Assembly: GCA_023664045.1 (NCBI GenBank)
Contig: JAMPGH010000001.1
Location: 1,457,661-1,521,660 of the forward strand
Reading direction: 5' to 3'
DNA length: 64,000 nt
Source: Alistipes senegalensis
Lineage (GTDB): Bacteria > Bacteroidota > Bacteroidia > Bacteroidales > Rikenellaceae
Below are positions 34,722 through 44,330 of this stretch, in pieces. How positions within the stretch are numbered: position 1 is the stretch's first letter; the number at the start of each line of letters is the position of its first letter. The position numbers and the translations under genes were made by a program. The notes below the pieces were generated by a model that worked only from the letters and a program-made list of their open reading frames with translations, had not been told where the DNA came from and searched no databases.

Positions 34722-35894
34722 ATGAGAAAACATTTATTTTTCGTCGGGGTGCTCGGTTTCGTGTTGCTGTCGGCATGTCAGCACGGAGCATCCCATCATC
34801 ACCACCACCACGGTGATGCTCACACGGAAGAACATGCCCATGAGGAGTCCGATTCCGAAACGCACCACCATTCGGATGCAATCGTACTTGCTCCGGAGAA
34901 GGCGAAAGCCGCAGGCGTACAAGTATCCACGGTCGAACCGGGAGATTTTCACGGCGTCCTGGCCACGAGCGGGAAAGTCTTGTCTGCGTCCGGCGACGAG
35001 ATTACTTTGGTAGCGACCGTAGCCGGTGTGGTTTCGCTGAACCGTCCCATCACGGAGGGCATGGCCATCGGCAAGGGGACGCCGGTTTTCACCATCGCCT
35101 CCTCGAATCTGCAAGACGGAGATGTCGCCCAGCGTACTCGCATCGCCTATGAAACGGCAAAAGCCGAATACGAAAGGGCGCAGGCGTTGGTTGCCGACAA
35201 AATTATTTCGGAAAAGGATTTTTTAGCTCTTCGTGCCGATTACCAGACTGCTGCACTTGCCTACAAGGCCGTGGGTCAGAACGGTAATTCCACGGGTGTT
35301 ACCGTCAAATCTCCTGACGGAGGATATGTCAAGGAGTGTCTGGTGAGAGACGGCGATTTCGTGGAGATGGGCCAGCCGATGCTGGTCGTTACCCACAACC
35401 GGCGTCTATACTTGAGAGCGGAGGTTGCCGAAAGGGATTACGGCATCCTGAACCGGATTGTCTCCGCCAAGTTCAAGACCTCTTACAGCGACGAGGTATA
35501 TGACATAAAGGAGTTGAAAGGTCGTTTGCTGTCCTATGGGAAGACTCCGGGCAGCGCCTCTTCGTTTATTCCCGTTACCTTTGAATTCGATAATTGCAGC
35601 GGCGTAATACCCGGAGCTTTTGCGGAGATTTATCTTCTGACCGGCAGCCGCAGCAATGTCATCAGCGTTCCGGTAACGGCATTGACCGAAGAGCAGGGCG
35701 TCTATTTCGTCTATATTCAGGAGGACGAAGATTGCTATAGAAAACAAGAGGTCGCACTCGGCATGTCCGACGGCGAGCGCACGGAGATCGTCCATGGACT
35801 GGTCGGCGGAGAGAATCTGGTTACCGAAGGCGCTGTCCATGTGAAACTGGCATCGGCAGGCAAGAGCATTCCCGGTCATACGCATAACCATTAA
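34722..35894 (+). CDS. czcB: RND efflux periplasmic adaptor subunit (CzcB/CusB-like)
   Basis: Membrane-fusion protein of 390 residues that links the inner-membrane pump to the outer-membrane channel. The lipobox LLSAC (Cys at about residue 19) predicts a lipoprotein. A His-rich stretch follows (HHHHHHGD, then THHHSD), suited to binding Zn, Cu, Ni or Co ions. The lipoyl-like hairpin (VATVAGVVSLNRPITEGMAI), coiled-coil helices (about 130-180) and beta-barrel domains are in family order, and the C terminus again has HTHNH. It begins the czcBAC operon, 11 bases before the pump gene. Metal identity is inferred only. Confidence 0.9.
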   Translation: MRKHLFFVGVLGFVLLSACQHGASHHHHHHGDAHTEEHAHEESDSETHHHSDAIVLAPEKAKAAGVQVSTVEPGDFHGVLATSGKVLSASGDEITLVATVAGVVSLNRPITEGMAIGKGTPVFTIASSNLQDGDVAQRTRIAYETAKAEYERAQALVADKIISEKDFLALRADYQTAALAYKAVGQNGNSTGVTVKSPDGGYVKECLVRDGDFVEMGQPMLVVTHNRRLYLRAEVAERDYGILNRIVSAKFKTSYSDEVYDIKELKGRLLSYGKTPGSASSFIPVTFEFDNCSGVIPGAFAEIYLLTGSRSNVISVPVTALTEEQGVYFVYIQEDEDCYRKQEVALGMSDGERTEIVHGLVGGENLVTEGAVHVKLASAGKSIPGHTHNH

Positions 35895-35905
35895 ACGAGA
35901 GTGCC

Positions 35906-38900
35906 ATGCTGAACAGAATCATTCGTTTTTCATTGCAAAACCGCCTGCTCGTACTGGTGGGTGCCGTTTTGCTCGTTATCGGCGGGTTGTATACGGCTCA
36001 TCATGCCGAGATAGACGTGTTCCCCGACCTCAATGCTCCGACCGTCGTCGTGATGACGGAGGCCAACGGTATGGCTACGGAGGAGGTGGAACAGCTGGTT
36101 ACTTTCCCGATAGAGACCTCGGTGAACGGCGCGACCGGAGTCCGCAGGGTAAGGTCGTCTTCCACCACGGGATTTTCGGTCGTATGGGTGGAGTTCGAGT
36201 GGGGCACGGATATTTACCTCGCCCGGCAGATTGTCTCTGAGAAGTTAGCCACGGTCAACGATGCGTTGCCTGACAACGTCGGGCAGCCTACGCTCGGTCC
36301 GCAGTCTTCCATTCTGGGCGAACTTCTTATCGTCGGTCTGACTTCCGACAGTACGTCCATGCTGGATTTGCGGACTTTGGCGGACTGGACCATCCGGCCG
36401 CGTCTGCTTTCGACCGGAGGCGTGGCGCAGGTATCCGTGATCGGCGGAGATTTGAAAGAATACCAGATTCTCGTCAACCCGGATAAGATGAAACACTACG
36501 GCGTCAATCTCGCCGATGTGATGGCGGTAACGAGGGGGATGAACCGGAGCACCAACGGAGGTGTGATTTATGAATACGGCAATGAATATATCCTTCGCGG
36601 CGTCGTCTCTTCCGATGCGATAAAGCGTATTTCCAAATCGGTGGTCAAGCTCGTCGACGGAAGCCCGGTCGCATTGGCGGATATTGCAGAGATCGAAATC
36701 GGCGCAGAGAGTCCGAAGTTGGGAGTCGCCTCGGAAAAAGGCAAACCCGCCGTGTTGCTTACCGTAACCAAGCAGCCCAATACGGGGACTATAGAATTGA
36801 CGCAGAAATTGGAAGAGGCTCTTGCGGATTTACAGAAGAACATCCCCGGCGACGTGCATGTATCCACCGATATTTTCCGTCAATCCCGGTTCATCGAGAG
36901 TTCGATCGACAATGTGAAAGATTCTCTCTTCGAGGGAGCTTTGTTTGTCGTCGTCATTCTTTTCCTGTTTTTGGCCAATGTCCGCACGACGGTCATTTCT
37001 CTGGTTACGATTCCGCTGGCCTTGTTGGTCTCGTTGCTCGTGTTGCACTATCTCGGATTGAGTATCAATACCATGAGTCTGGGCGGCATGGCGATCGCCA
37101 TCGGTTCGTTGGTGGACGATGCCATTGTGGATGTGGAGAATGTATGGAAAAAGTTGCGTGAAAACCGTTTGTTGCCGGACGGGGAGCGGAAGTCTGTCCT
37201 GAATGTGGTTTACGATGCTTCAAGGGAGGTGCGCATGCCGATTCTCAACTCCACGCTTATCATCATCGTCAGCTTCATGCCGTTGTTCTTTCTCAGCGGA
37301 ATGGAAGGGCGCATGCTGATTCCGCTGGGCATCGCATTTATCGTGGCGCTGTTCGCCTCGACGGTTGTCGCTCTGACCCTGACACCCGTATTGTGCAGTT
37401 ATCTGTTGGGTGGGAAAGCCACGGACAAAGGGCTTGCCAAGGAGGCGTTTCTGACCGTATGGATTAAGAAATACTATCACCGCAGCCTGTTGTGGGTGTT
37501 GGAACACAAAAAGTCCATCATCACGGCGACCGTCGTGTTGTTTGCAGCGACGCTCGGTCTGTTCTTTACGCTTGGGCACAGTTTCCTGCCGCCGTTCAAC
37601 GAGGGGTCGTTTACCATCAACGTCAGCTCTCTGCCGGGCGTGTCTCTGGAAGAGTCCGACAGGATAGGCCGTCAAGCTGAAGAGATTCTCCTGACGATTC
37701 CCGAAATAAAGACTGTGGCACGCAAGACAGGCCGTGCCGAGCTCGACGAACATGCTTTGGGCGTCAATGCTTCGGAGATAGAAGCTCCGTTCGAGTTGGA
37801 CGGACGCTCGCACAAGGAGCTGCTGGACGAAGTCCGTGAAAAGCTGTCGGTGATCGTCGGGGCCAACATCGAAATCGGTCAGCCCATCAGCCACCGCATC
37901 GACGCCATGTTGAGCGGCACGCAGGCCAGCATCGCCATCAAACTATTCGGGGACGACCTGAATAAGATGTTTATGTTGGGTAACCGGATTAAGGACGAAA
38001 TTCAGTCGGTGGAAGGAATTGCGGATTTGAACGTGGAGCAGCAAATCGAGCGTCCCGAACTGAAAATCATACCGAAACCGGAGATGCTTTCGCGTTACGG
38101 CATATCGGAGCCCGAATTCAACGAATTCATAACCGTGATGATGGCAGGCGAAACCGTATCGCAGGTATATGAGGGCAACAAGAAGTTCAATCTGGTTGTC
38201 CGTGCCGAAGAAAACAGCCGGAAGACCATCGATGATATTCGTACCATGCTCATAGACACTCCCGACGGTCTGAAAATACCGTTGGCGAATGTGGCCGACG
38301 TGGTTTCTGCCGCAGGCCCCAATACCATCAATCGGGAGAACGTCAAGCGCAAGATCGTCATTTCGGCCAATACGAGCGGACGGGATCTTCGTAGCGTGGT
38401 CAACGACATCCGGGGCATAGTAGATGAAAAAATCCAGTTGCCGGAGGGCTATCATATAGAGTACGGAGGACAGTTCGAGAGCGAGCAGGCAGCCAGCCGC
38501 GTGTTGTTCCTTACGTCGCTCATCAGCATCATCCTGATTTATCTGTTGCTGTACATGCAGTTCCGGAATGCACTCGAAAGCAGTGTCATCCTGCTGAACT
38601 TGCCGTTCGCGCTTATCGGAGGCGTTCTCGTATTGCGGTTCACGTCGGGAGAAATCAGTATTCCCGCCATCATCGGCTTCATTTCTCTGTTCGGCATCGC
38701 TACCCGAAACGGCATGCTGTTGATAACGAGGTACAACAACCTGCGGGAAGAGGAAGGCTTGTCCGTACATGAGAGCATTGTAAAGGGTTCTCTGGATCGG
38801 TTGAACCCCATTCTGATGACCGCTCTGACTTCTGCGCTGGCCCTGTTCCCGCTGGCCCTGCGAGGCGATTTGCCGGGCAACGAAATACAAAGTCCGATGG

Positions 38901-39019
38901 CCACAGTCATTTTGGGCGGATTGCTGACCTCGACTTTTCTGAATGCTTTCATCATCCCTATCGTATATGAATGGATGCACCGCAAGGATGACAAACCAAT
39001 AAAAGAGATTCGATTATGA
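35906..39019 (+). CDS. czcA: Heavy-metal efflux RND pump (CzcA/CusA-like)
   Basis: Proton-driven trimeric inner-membrane pump of 1037 residues. The N terminus MLNRIIRFSLQNRLLVLVGA and the periplasmic EIDVFPDLNAPTVVVMTEA motif are characteristic of the heavy-metal (HME) branch. The proton-relay acidic residues are in TM4: GSLVDDAIVDVENVW (Asp404, Asp405, Asp409). The second-half repeat includes GIATRNGMLLITRYNNL. Two large porter regions (about 35-340 and 560-870) lie between helices. It forms one operon with the adaptor and the TolC-like gene, with a 4-base overlap at its stop. The family exports Zn/Co/Cd/Ni (Czc) or Cu/Ag (Cus). Confidence 0.95.
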   Translation: MLNRIIRFSLQNRLLVLVGAVLLVIGGLYTAHHAEIDVFPDLNAPTVVVMTEANGMATEEVEQLVTFPIETSVNGATGVRRVRSSSTTGFSVVWVEFEWGTDIYLARQIVSEKLATVNDALPDNVGQPTLGPQSSILGELLIVGLTSDSTSMLDLRTLADWTIRPRLLSTGGVAQVSVIGGDLKEYQILVNPDKMKHYGVNLADVMAVTRGMNRSTNGGVIYEYGNEYILRGVVSSDAIKRISKSVVKLVDGSPVALADIAEIEIGAESPKLGVASEKGKPAVLLTVTKQPNTGTIELTQKLEEALADLQKNIPGDVHVSTDIFRQSRFIESSIDNVKDSLFEGALFVVVILFLFLANVRTTVISLVTIPLALLVSLLVLHYLGLSINTMSLGGMAIAIGSLVDDAIVDVENVWKKLRENRLLPDGERKSVLNVVYDASREVRMPILNSTLIIIVSFMPLFFLSGMEGRMLIPLGIAFIVALFASTVVALTLTPVLCSYLLGGKATDKGLAKEAFLTVWIKKYYHRSLLWVLEHKKSIITATVVLFAATLGLFFTLGHSFLPPFNEGSFTINVSSLPGVSLEESDRIGRQAEEILLTIPEIKTVARKTGRAELDEHALGVNASEIEAPFELDGRSHKELLDEVREKLSVIVGANIEIGQPISHRIDAMLSGTQASIAIKLFGDDLNKMFMLGNRIKDEIQSVEGIADLNVEQQIERPELKIIPKPEMLSRYGISEPEFNEFITVMMAGETVSQVYEGNKKFNLVVRAEENSRKTIDDIRTMLIDTPDGLKIPLANVADVVSAAGPNTINRENVKRKIVISANTSGRDLRSVVNDIRGIVDEKIQLPEGYHIEYGGQFESEQAASRVLFLTSLISIILIYLLLYMQFRNALESSVILLNLPFALIGGVLVLRFTSGEISIPAIIGFISLFGIATRNGMLLITRYNNLREEEGLSVHESIVKGSLDRLNPILMTALTSALALFPLALRGDLPGNEIQSPMATVILGGLLTSTFLNAFIIPIVYEWMHRKDDKPIKEIRL

Positions 39020-40188
39020 ACAAGATATATTTGACAGTAGCCTTGGCCGTTTGGTCTTTTGCGGCACAGGCGCAAGACATCGTTTCGGTTCTTCGAGACA
39101 TCGAGCGTAATAACCTCGAATTGCAGGCCATACGTAACGACAATCAGGCGACCGTATTCGATAGCAAGGGAGAAAACACGCCGGACGCCACGTCGGTCGA
39201 ATACAGCCCTTTTTTCAGGAAAGGCACGGACGGGATTGCCAGTTCCGAACTCGTGGTGTCGCAGGAGTTCGATTTCCCGACGTTATATGCCGCCCGGCAT
39301 AAGGCAACGGTCTTGCAGGAGAAAGCGTTGGACTTGAACTACCTCGCTTCTCGAAGAGAGGTGCTTTTATCGGCCGAGCAAAAATATTTCGACTTGGTCT
39401 GGCTCGACCGGCAGCATGCCATTCTGGCCGAGCGGCTGACCAACGCGACCGAGATGCAAGCTCTGTTTGAAAAGCGGTTCGAGAACGGGGATGCGACCGG
39501 GATCGAGCTGAACAAAATCAAAATGGAGCGGATGGATCTGCAAACAGAAATGTTGCAGAACGAATCCTCACGCCAAATTGTGATTCGGGAGCTGACGGCT
39601 TTGAACGGAAACCGGCCGCTCTCTTTGGAGGGAGTGGCCTATCCGGAAGAGATGAGACAGAAAGGCGCCGAGGGTTTGTTCGACGACATCATCGACAGCG
39701 ATATCGCCATACATGCCGCCGAGGCTTCCTTTGCGGCATCGACGCAGGAAGTGCGGGTAAACAAACAAGCGTGGGCTCCGAAAATTGCGGTAGGATACCG
39801 CAGAAATACGGAACTGAAAGAATCGGTTCACGGATTTCTGATCGGAGCTTCATTCCCCCTGTTTTCCAACAGCCATAAGGTCAAGGCCGCAAAATCGAGG
39901 CAAGCCGCAGCCCAACTGTATCTGAACGACACCAGAATACAGGTGGAAAATGAAACGAAGGCCCAACTGCATGAACTCGGACAGCTCGACAAGACGCTCC
40001 GGATATATGATTTGGAACTCATGCGCCAAACGCTTCGACTGCTTAAAAAAGCCGTGGAGGCGGGTAACATGTCTCTGATCGACTATTACACGGAAGCCGA
40101 CAAGGTCTATGCGAAATGGGAGTCGTTCTTATTGGCTGAAAACCAATACCACAAGTTGTGGGCGACGCTTCGAAAAAATGAATTGTAA
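39016..40188 (+). CDS. czcC: TolC-family outer-membrane efflux protein (CzcC-like)
   Basis: Outer-membrane channel of 390 residues that completes the tripartite RND system. Signal peptide MNKIYLTVALAVWSFAAQAQ. Two repeats of long amphipathic helices are visible (QDIVSVLRDIERNNLELQAI, ERLTNATEMQALFEKRFENG, and KTLRIYDLELMRQTLRLLKK then AVEAGNMSLIDYYTEADKVY), separated by beta strands such as KIAVGYRRNTELKESVHGF. The length is short for TolC but normal for CzcC relatives. Its ATG overlaps the pump stop by four bases (ATGA). Confidence 0.88.
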   Translation: MNKIYLTVALAVWSFAAQAQDIVSVLRDIERNNLELQAIRNDNQATVFDSKGENTPDATSVEYSPFFRKGTDGIASSELVVSQEFDFPTLYAARHKATVLQEKALDLNYLASRREVLLSAEQKYFDLVWLDRQHAILAERLTNATEMQALFEKRFENGDATGIELNKIKMERMDLQTEMLQNESSRQIVIRELTALNGNRPLSLEGVAYPEEMRQKGAEGLFDDIIDSDIAIHAAEASFAASTQEVRVNKQAWAPKIAVGYRRNTELKESVHGFLIGASFPLFSNSHKVKAAKSRQAAAQLYLNDTRIQVENETKAQLHELGQLDKTLRIYDLELMRQTLRLLKKAVEAGNMSLIDYYTEADKVYAKWESFLLAENQYHKLWATLRKNEL

Positions 40189-40221
40189 GTAAAATGCAAT
40201 AATTGTTTTAACAGGAGAAAA

Positions 40222-40998
40222 ATGGAAAAACAAACCAGTATTCAATTGATTCGTAATGCCACGTTGAAGATTAAATATGCGGGGCGCACGATTCTCGTCG
40301 ATCCTATGTTGGCGGAAAAGGCTTCGTTGATTTCAGCCCTCGGAGTGAATGTCAGTCCGAGAGTCCATCTTACCGTACCGATGGATGAAATTATCGGGGA
40401 CGTTGACCTCGCGCTGCTTACCCATAATCATCTCGACCATTACGATCCGAGTGTGAAGGAACATCTACCCCATGATATTCTGTTTCTCACCCAACCTCAG
40501 GATTGCGAGACGTTGAGAAATGACGGGTTTACGAATGTTGCGGCCGTAGACAATACGTTCGAGGTGGATGGAATTACCATAACCCGTATTTCGGGAAAGC
40601 ACGGGCGCGGCATGTTAGGCGATATGATGGGCCCGGTTTCGAGTTTCGTATTCAATCACGAAGGATTACCCACATTGTATGTCATGGGCGATTGCTGCTG
40701 GGACGATACGATTCGCAATGCCGTCGAACGGTTCTCACCCGACTGCATGGTGGTAAACTGTGGCGGAGCGATAATTCCCGTATATTCGGGTTATTTCGGT
40801 TCGATTATAACCAATGAAAACGAGATGGCGGAAATCATGAAAGAGTGCACGGGGGTGGGTAAATTCATCGCCGTACATATGGATGCGATAGACCATTGTC
40901 AAACTACACGCGCTATTTTACGAAACGAGATTGAACATCGCAATCTCGATATGAACCGTTTGATTATTCCTCAGGACGGAGAAGTCGTGAGATTGTAA
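40222..40998 (+). CDS. MBL-fold metal-dependent hydrolase
   Basis: A 258-residue metallo-beta-lactamase-fold enzyme of the UlaG-like type. The metal-binding motif is LLTHNHLDHYDPS (HxHxDH), and the later acidic and His ligands appear as VMGDCCWDD and FIAVHMDAIDHC. No signal peptide is seen, so it is cytoplasmic. It begins 33 bases after czcC and may belong to the same transcript; the terminator at 41011-41050 closes the run. The substrate is unknown. Its link with metal genes is positional only, although this fold needs Zn, Mn or Fe. Confidence 0.82.
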   Translation: MEKQTSIQLIRNATLKIKYAGRTILVDPMLAEKASLISALGVNVSPRVHLTVPMDEIIGDVDLALLTHNHLDHYDPSVKEHLPHDILFLTQPQDCETLRNDGFTNVAAVDNTFEVDGITITRISGKHGRGMLGDMMGPVSSFVFNHEGLPTLYVMGDCCWDDTIRNAVERFSPDCMVVNCGGAIIPVYSGYFGSIITNENEMAEIMKECTGVGKFIAVHMDAIDHCQTTRAILRNEIEHRNLDMNRLIIPQDGEVVRL

Positions 40999-41010
40999 TG
41001 ACCGAGAAGT

Positions 41011-41050
41011 TCCGGGGTTGCATCTGGATGTATGCAATCCCGGAGCTTTA
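41011..41050 (+). terminator. Terminator after the MBL hydrolase gene
   Basis: TCCGGGGTTGCAT (41011-41023) pairs with ATGCAATCCCGGA (41032-41044) with one wobble, followed by GCTTTACATTATT. It lies just upstream of the feoAB promoter. Confidence 0.7.
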
Positions 41051-41059
41051 CATTATTAC

Positions 41060-41097
41060 TTTGACACCGGGTTGCGCACCGGGTCTTGTATTTTTGC
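41060..41097 (+). promoter_or_regulatory. Promoter/operator of feoAB (copy 2 of shared 38-bp element)
   Basis: TTTGACACCGGGTTGC (41060-41075), nine bases GCACCGGGT, then CTTGTATTTTTGC (41085-41097) with the -7 box TATTTTTG. The first and last parts match the element at 34661 with one mismatch. CACCGGGT appears twice here (41065-41072 and 41077-41084). Confidence 0.65.
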
Positions 41098-41121
41098 AGG
41101 CAAAATAAATATTGTCTGCAT

Positions 41122-43617
41122 ATGAAATTATCCGAACTTCAGACCGGTGAAATCGGCGTCATTGCGAAAGTTGTCGGGCAAGGCAGTTTTCGCAAGAGAA
41201 TTATAGAATTAGGGTTTGTAAAAGGTAAAACCGTCAAGGTCATACGTAATGCTCCGTTCAAAGACCCCATCGAATATGAGATTCTGGGGTCGGAAATCGC
41301 ATTGCACCGCCATGATGCGGAACTCATAGAGGTTGTCGGCGAGCATGATTCCTTTCTCCGGGCCGAGGAGAACGGCCCGATTCGAGAACATCGGCGATTG
41401 ACCTTGGAGGAGATGCGGGAATTGGCATCGAGAAAGGACAAGACGATTTCCATCGCTTTCGTGGGCAATCCCAATTGCGGAAAGACCTCCATCTACAACG
41501 CCCTTTCCGGAGCGAAAGAGCATGTCGGCAATTACAGCGGTGTTACGGTAGATGCCAAGGAGTGCAGCATCGAGTACGGCGGCTATACTTTTCGTCTGAT
41601 AGATTTGCCCGGTACGTATTCGTTATCGGCATACACTCCGGAGGAACGGTATGTCCGGAAATACCTGTTCGAGCGTCATCCGGATGTCGTATTGAACGTG
41701 ATGGACGCCTCGAACCTCGAACGTAATCTGTACCTCACGACGCAGTTGATCGACATGAATCTGCGTGTCATCGGGGCACTCAACATGTTCGATGATTTGG
41801 AAAAATCGGGCAATAAGCTGAATTATGTCCAACTCAGCAAATTGTTGGGTATTCCCATGATTCCTACCGTAGGGAAAGATAATCTGGGACTGGAACATTT
41901 GCTTCATCTTGCCATCATTGTTTACGAACGCGGCGATTATGCCGACGGGAATAACGATTTGAATCCTGCCATTTTGCGGGAGTTGAAGGACTGGCATACG
42001 GGGAAAATCGACGACCATTCATGCCGGGCAAAAACGGGATGCACGCCTGAGAAATGCGCGACTTGTCCGGAACGGCCGAGGATGAGCCTGAATCAGATTT
42101 ACCATCATGTCCATGTAAATCACGGCAACACGATCGAGCGCGGAATAAAGGATTTACAGCAAGTAATCGGACGGAACGACTGGGTTCGCAGTACGTTCTC
42201 CACCCGTTATCTGGCCATAAAATTGTTGGATGGAGATGCTGAGATTATGGCGCAGGTGTCCGGCAATCCGGGAGGAAACGGGGTCATAGACTTGCGCAAC
42301 CGAATTGCCGGAAGAATAGAAAAAGCTACCGGACAGGATTGTGAATCGGCAATCACCGACGCCAAGTATGCGTTTGTAAACGGAGCTTTGAAGGAAACTT
42401 TTCAGGAAAGCGCCCGGACTCGCAATGAATCGACCCGCAAAATCGACGATTTGGTTACTCACCGAATCTGGGGCTATCCCATTTTCCTGCTCTTCATGTT
42501 CGTCATGTTCGAGGCGACTTTCGTCATCGGAGCCTATCCCCAGGCGTGGATAGAGACGCTGGTAGGTTGGTGCTCCGCAGCCCTTCTCGAAAACATGTCG
42601 GATTGCGTGTTGAGGGATTTGCTCGTCGATGGCGTGTTGGGCGGTGTCGGAAGCGTGTTGTCTTTCGTCCCCAACATCCTGATTCTTTATCTTTTCATCT
42701 CGTTTATGGAAGATTCGGGATATATGGCGCGGGCGGCCTTCATCATGGACAAATTGATGCACAAACTCGGTTTGCACGGCCGGTCGTTCATCCCGATGCT
42801 GATGGGTTTCGGCTGTACTGTTCCGGCAGTGATGGCTACGCGCACCATTGAGGACAAACGGAATCGTTTCATTACCATTCTCATAACGCCGTTCATGTCA
42901 TGTACCGCACGCCTTCCGATATATATCCTGCTGACCGGAGCGTTTTTCGCCCGATATGCAGGTCTGGTGCTGTTCTGCATCTATGTCTTCGGTATTCTGA
43001 TGGCCGGGCTGGTCGGACGGCTCTTGTCGAAGACCGTGTTCAAAAGCGACGGTATCCCGTTCGTCATCGAGTTGCCGCCCTATCGTATGCCGAGCGTGAA
43101 ACTGATGTGGCAGCACACGTGGGACAAGGTGTTCGGCTACCTGAAAAAATTGGGAGGCTTGATTCTGGTCGCATCGATTGCGATATGGGCATTGGGCTAT
43201 TTCCCTCACGACACGACGGCGAAAACGGAAGTGGAACAACAAGAGCAGTCGTATATCGGGAGAATCGGCAAGTTCGTAGAGCCGGTCATGGAGCCGCTCG
43301 GATTCAACTGGCAGCTCAGCGTTGGACTGGTGTCGGGAATCGGGGCGAAAGAGCTGGTGGTGAGTACGCTCGGTGTGCTGTATCCCGAAAATACCGAAAG
43401 CGAGGAGGCAGACCTTGCCCGGCGCATACCTATTTCCGCCGCGACGGCATTGGCGTATATGGTTTTCATTCTACTTTATGTGCCCTGCCTGTCGGCGGTC
43501 GTCGCCATTGCGAAAGAGACCAACTGGAAGTGGGCAATCGCACAAGCCCTGTCCGCCACCGGTATTGCTTGGATATGTGCGTTCGTAGTCGCAACGGTCG
43601 GGAATCTTTTGGCATAA
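41122..43617 (+). CDS. feoB: Fused FeoA-FeoB ferrous iron transporter
   Basis: Ferrous iron importer of 831 residues. Residues 1-75 are a FeoA SH3-like domain (MKLSELQTGEIGVIAKVVGQ). The FeoB G domain follows: G1 GNPNCGKTS at about residue 115, G3 DLPGTYSLS, switch helix and a CTPEKCATC-type cysteine cluster. Helical Gate motifs include GFGCTVPAVMATRTIEDKRN and GIGAKELVVSTLGVLYP. A FeoA-FeoB fusion is common in Bacteroidetes. The ATG at 41122 begins the conserved FeoA; 12 upstream residues were dropped. It is transcribed from the shared promoter element, so it is likely co-regulated with the RND pump. Confidence 0.95.
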   Translation: MKLSELQTGEIGVIAKVVGQGSFRKRIIELGFVKGKTVKVIRNAPFKDPIEYEILGSEIALHRHDAELIEVVGEHDSFLRAEENGPIREHRRLTLEEMRELASRKDKTISIAFVGNPNCGKTSIYNALSGAKEHVGNYSGVTVDAKECSIEYGGYTFRLIDLPGTYSLSAYTPEERYVRKYLFERHPDVVLNVMDASNLERNLYLTTQLIDMNLRVIGALNMFDDLEKSGNKLNYVQLSKLLGIPMIPTVGKDNLGLEHLLHLAIIVYERGDYADGNNDLNPAILRELKDWHTGKIDDHSCRAKTGCTPEKCATCPERPRMSLNQIYHHVHVNHGNTIERGIKDLQQVIGRNDWVRSTFSTRYLAIKLLDGDAEIMAQVSGNPGGNGVIDLRNRIAGRIEKATGQDCESAITDAKYAFVNGALKETFQESARTRNESTRKIDDLVTHRIWGYPIFLLFMFVMFEATFVIGAYPQAWIETLVGWCSAALLENMSDCVLRDLLVDGVLGGVGSVLSFVPNILILYLFISFMEDSGYMARAAFIMDKLMHKLGLHGRSFIPMLMGFGCTVPAVMATRTIEDKRNRFITILITPFMSCTARLPIYILLTGAFFARYAGLVLFCIYVFGILMAGLVGRLLSKTVFKSDGIPFVIELPPYRMPSVKLMWQHTWDKVFGYLKKLGGLILVASIAIWALGYFPHDTTAKTEVEQQEQSYIGRIGKFVEPVMEPLGFNWQLSVGLVSGIGAKELVVSTLGVLYPENTESEEADLARRIPISAATALAYMVFILLYVPCLSAVVAIAKETNWKWAIAQALSATGIAWICAFVVATVGNLLA

Positions 43618-43646
43618 TATAATTTTATTCGAACATCAACAGTTTT

Positions 43647-44330
43647 ATGAAAATAAACAAGGAAGGATACCGGATTGTATTTACTTCGGGGCTTGTTCTC
43701 TTCGTGTGTTGGCTGCTGTTTTACTGGCTGTTTGTCAACCGCCGCGATACGCTTATGTTTCAGTTGTATACTGTGCTGTCGGTCGCTTTCTGGTTCTATA
43801 TCGTCAGCTTTTTCAGGGAACCCAAGCGTATTCGCATCAACGACCCCTCCTTGATTTTCGCCCCTTGCGACGGACGTGTCGTCGTCATCGAACGGGTCAT
43901 GGAAGAGGAATACCTGCATCGTGAGATGCTGCAAATATCGGTTTTCATGTCGCTGACGAATATTCACATGAACTGGTTTCCGGTCAGCGGAACGGTGGAG
44001 TATTTCAAATATCATCCGGGCCGTTATTTGATGGCGTGGCTACCCAAAGCCTCTAAGGATAACGAGCATACGACGACTGTTGTGAAAATGCCGAAGGGAC
44101 ATCGCATTCTTTTCCGGCAGATTGCCGGGTTCATTGCCCGTAGAATCGTGTCCTATATGAAACCCGGATATGCGGCAACGCAGAATACCGCTGCCGGGTT
44201 TATAAAATTCGGTTCGAGAGTGGATATTCTCGTACCACCGGAGTACGAGGTATTAGTCGAGTTAGGTGATCGTGTAGTCGGCACGCAAACACCTTTGGCA
44301 AGGGTGGCGGAATACGTTTCAAACGTATAG
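43647..44330 (+). CDS. psd: Phosphatidylserine decarboxylase family protein
   Basis: A 227-residue protein of the short archaeal-type Psd group. Two N-terminal transmembrane helices (about 9-29 and 36-56) are followed by FFREPKR, FAPCDGRVVV and the FMSLTNIHMNWFPVSG core. The maturation site is KFGSRVD with Ser190, where Gly-Ser self-cleavage would create the pyruvoyl cofactor. The enzyme makes phosphatidylethanolamine. Bacteroidetes normally carry a chromosomal psd, so a copy here, 29 bases after feoAB, is unusual. It may be cotranscribed with feoAB. The function is well supported by motifs; the reason for its location is unknown. Confidence 0.85.
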   Translation: MKINKEGYRIVFTSGLVLFVCWLLFYWLFVNRRDTLMFQLYTVLSVAFWFYIVSFFREPKRIRINDPSLIFAPCDGRVVVIERVMEEEYLHREMLQISVFMSLTNIHMNWFPVSGTVEYFKYHPGRYLMAWLPKASKDNEHTTTVVKMPKGHRILFRQIAGFIARRIVSYMKPGYAATQNTAAGFIKFGSRVDILVPPEYEVLVELGDRVVGTQTPLARVAEYVSNV

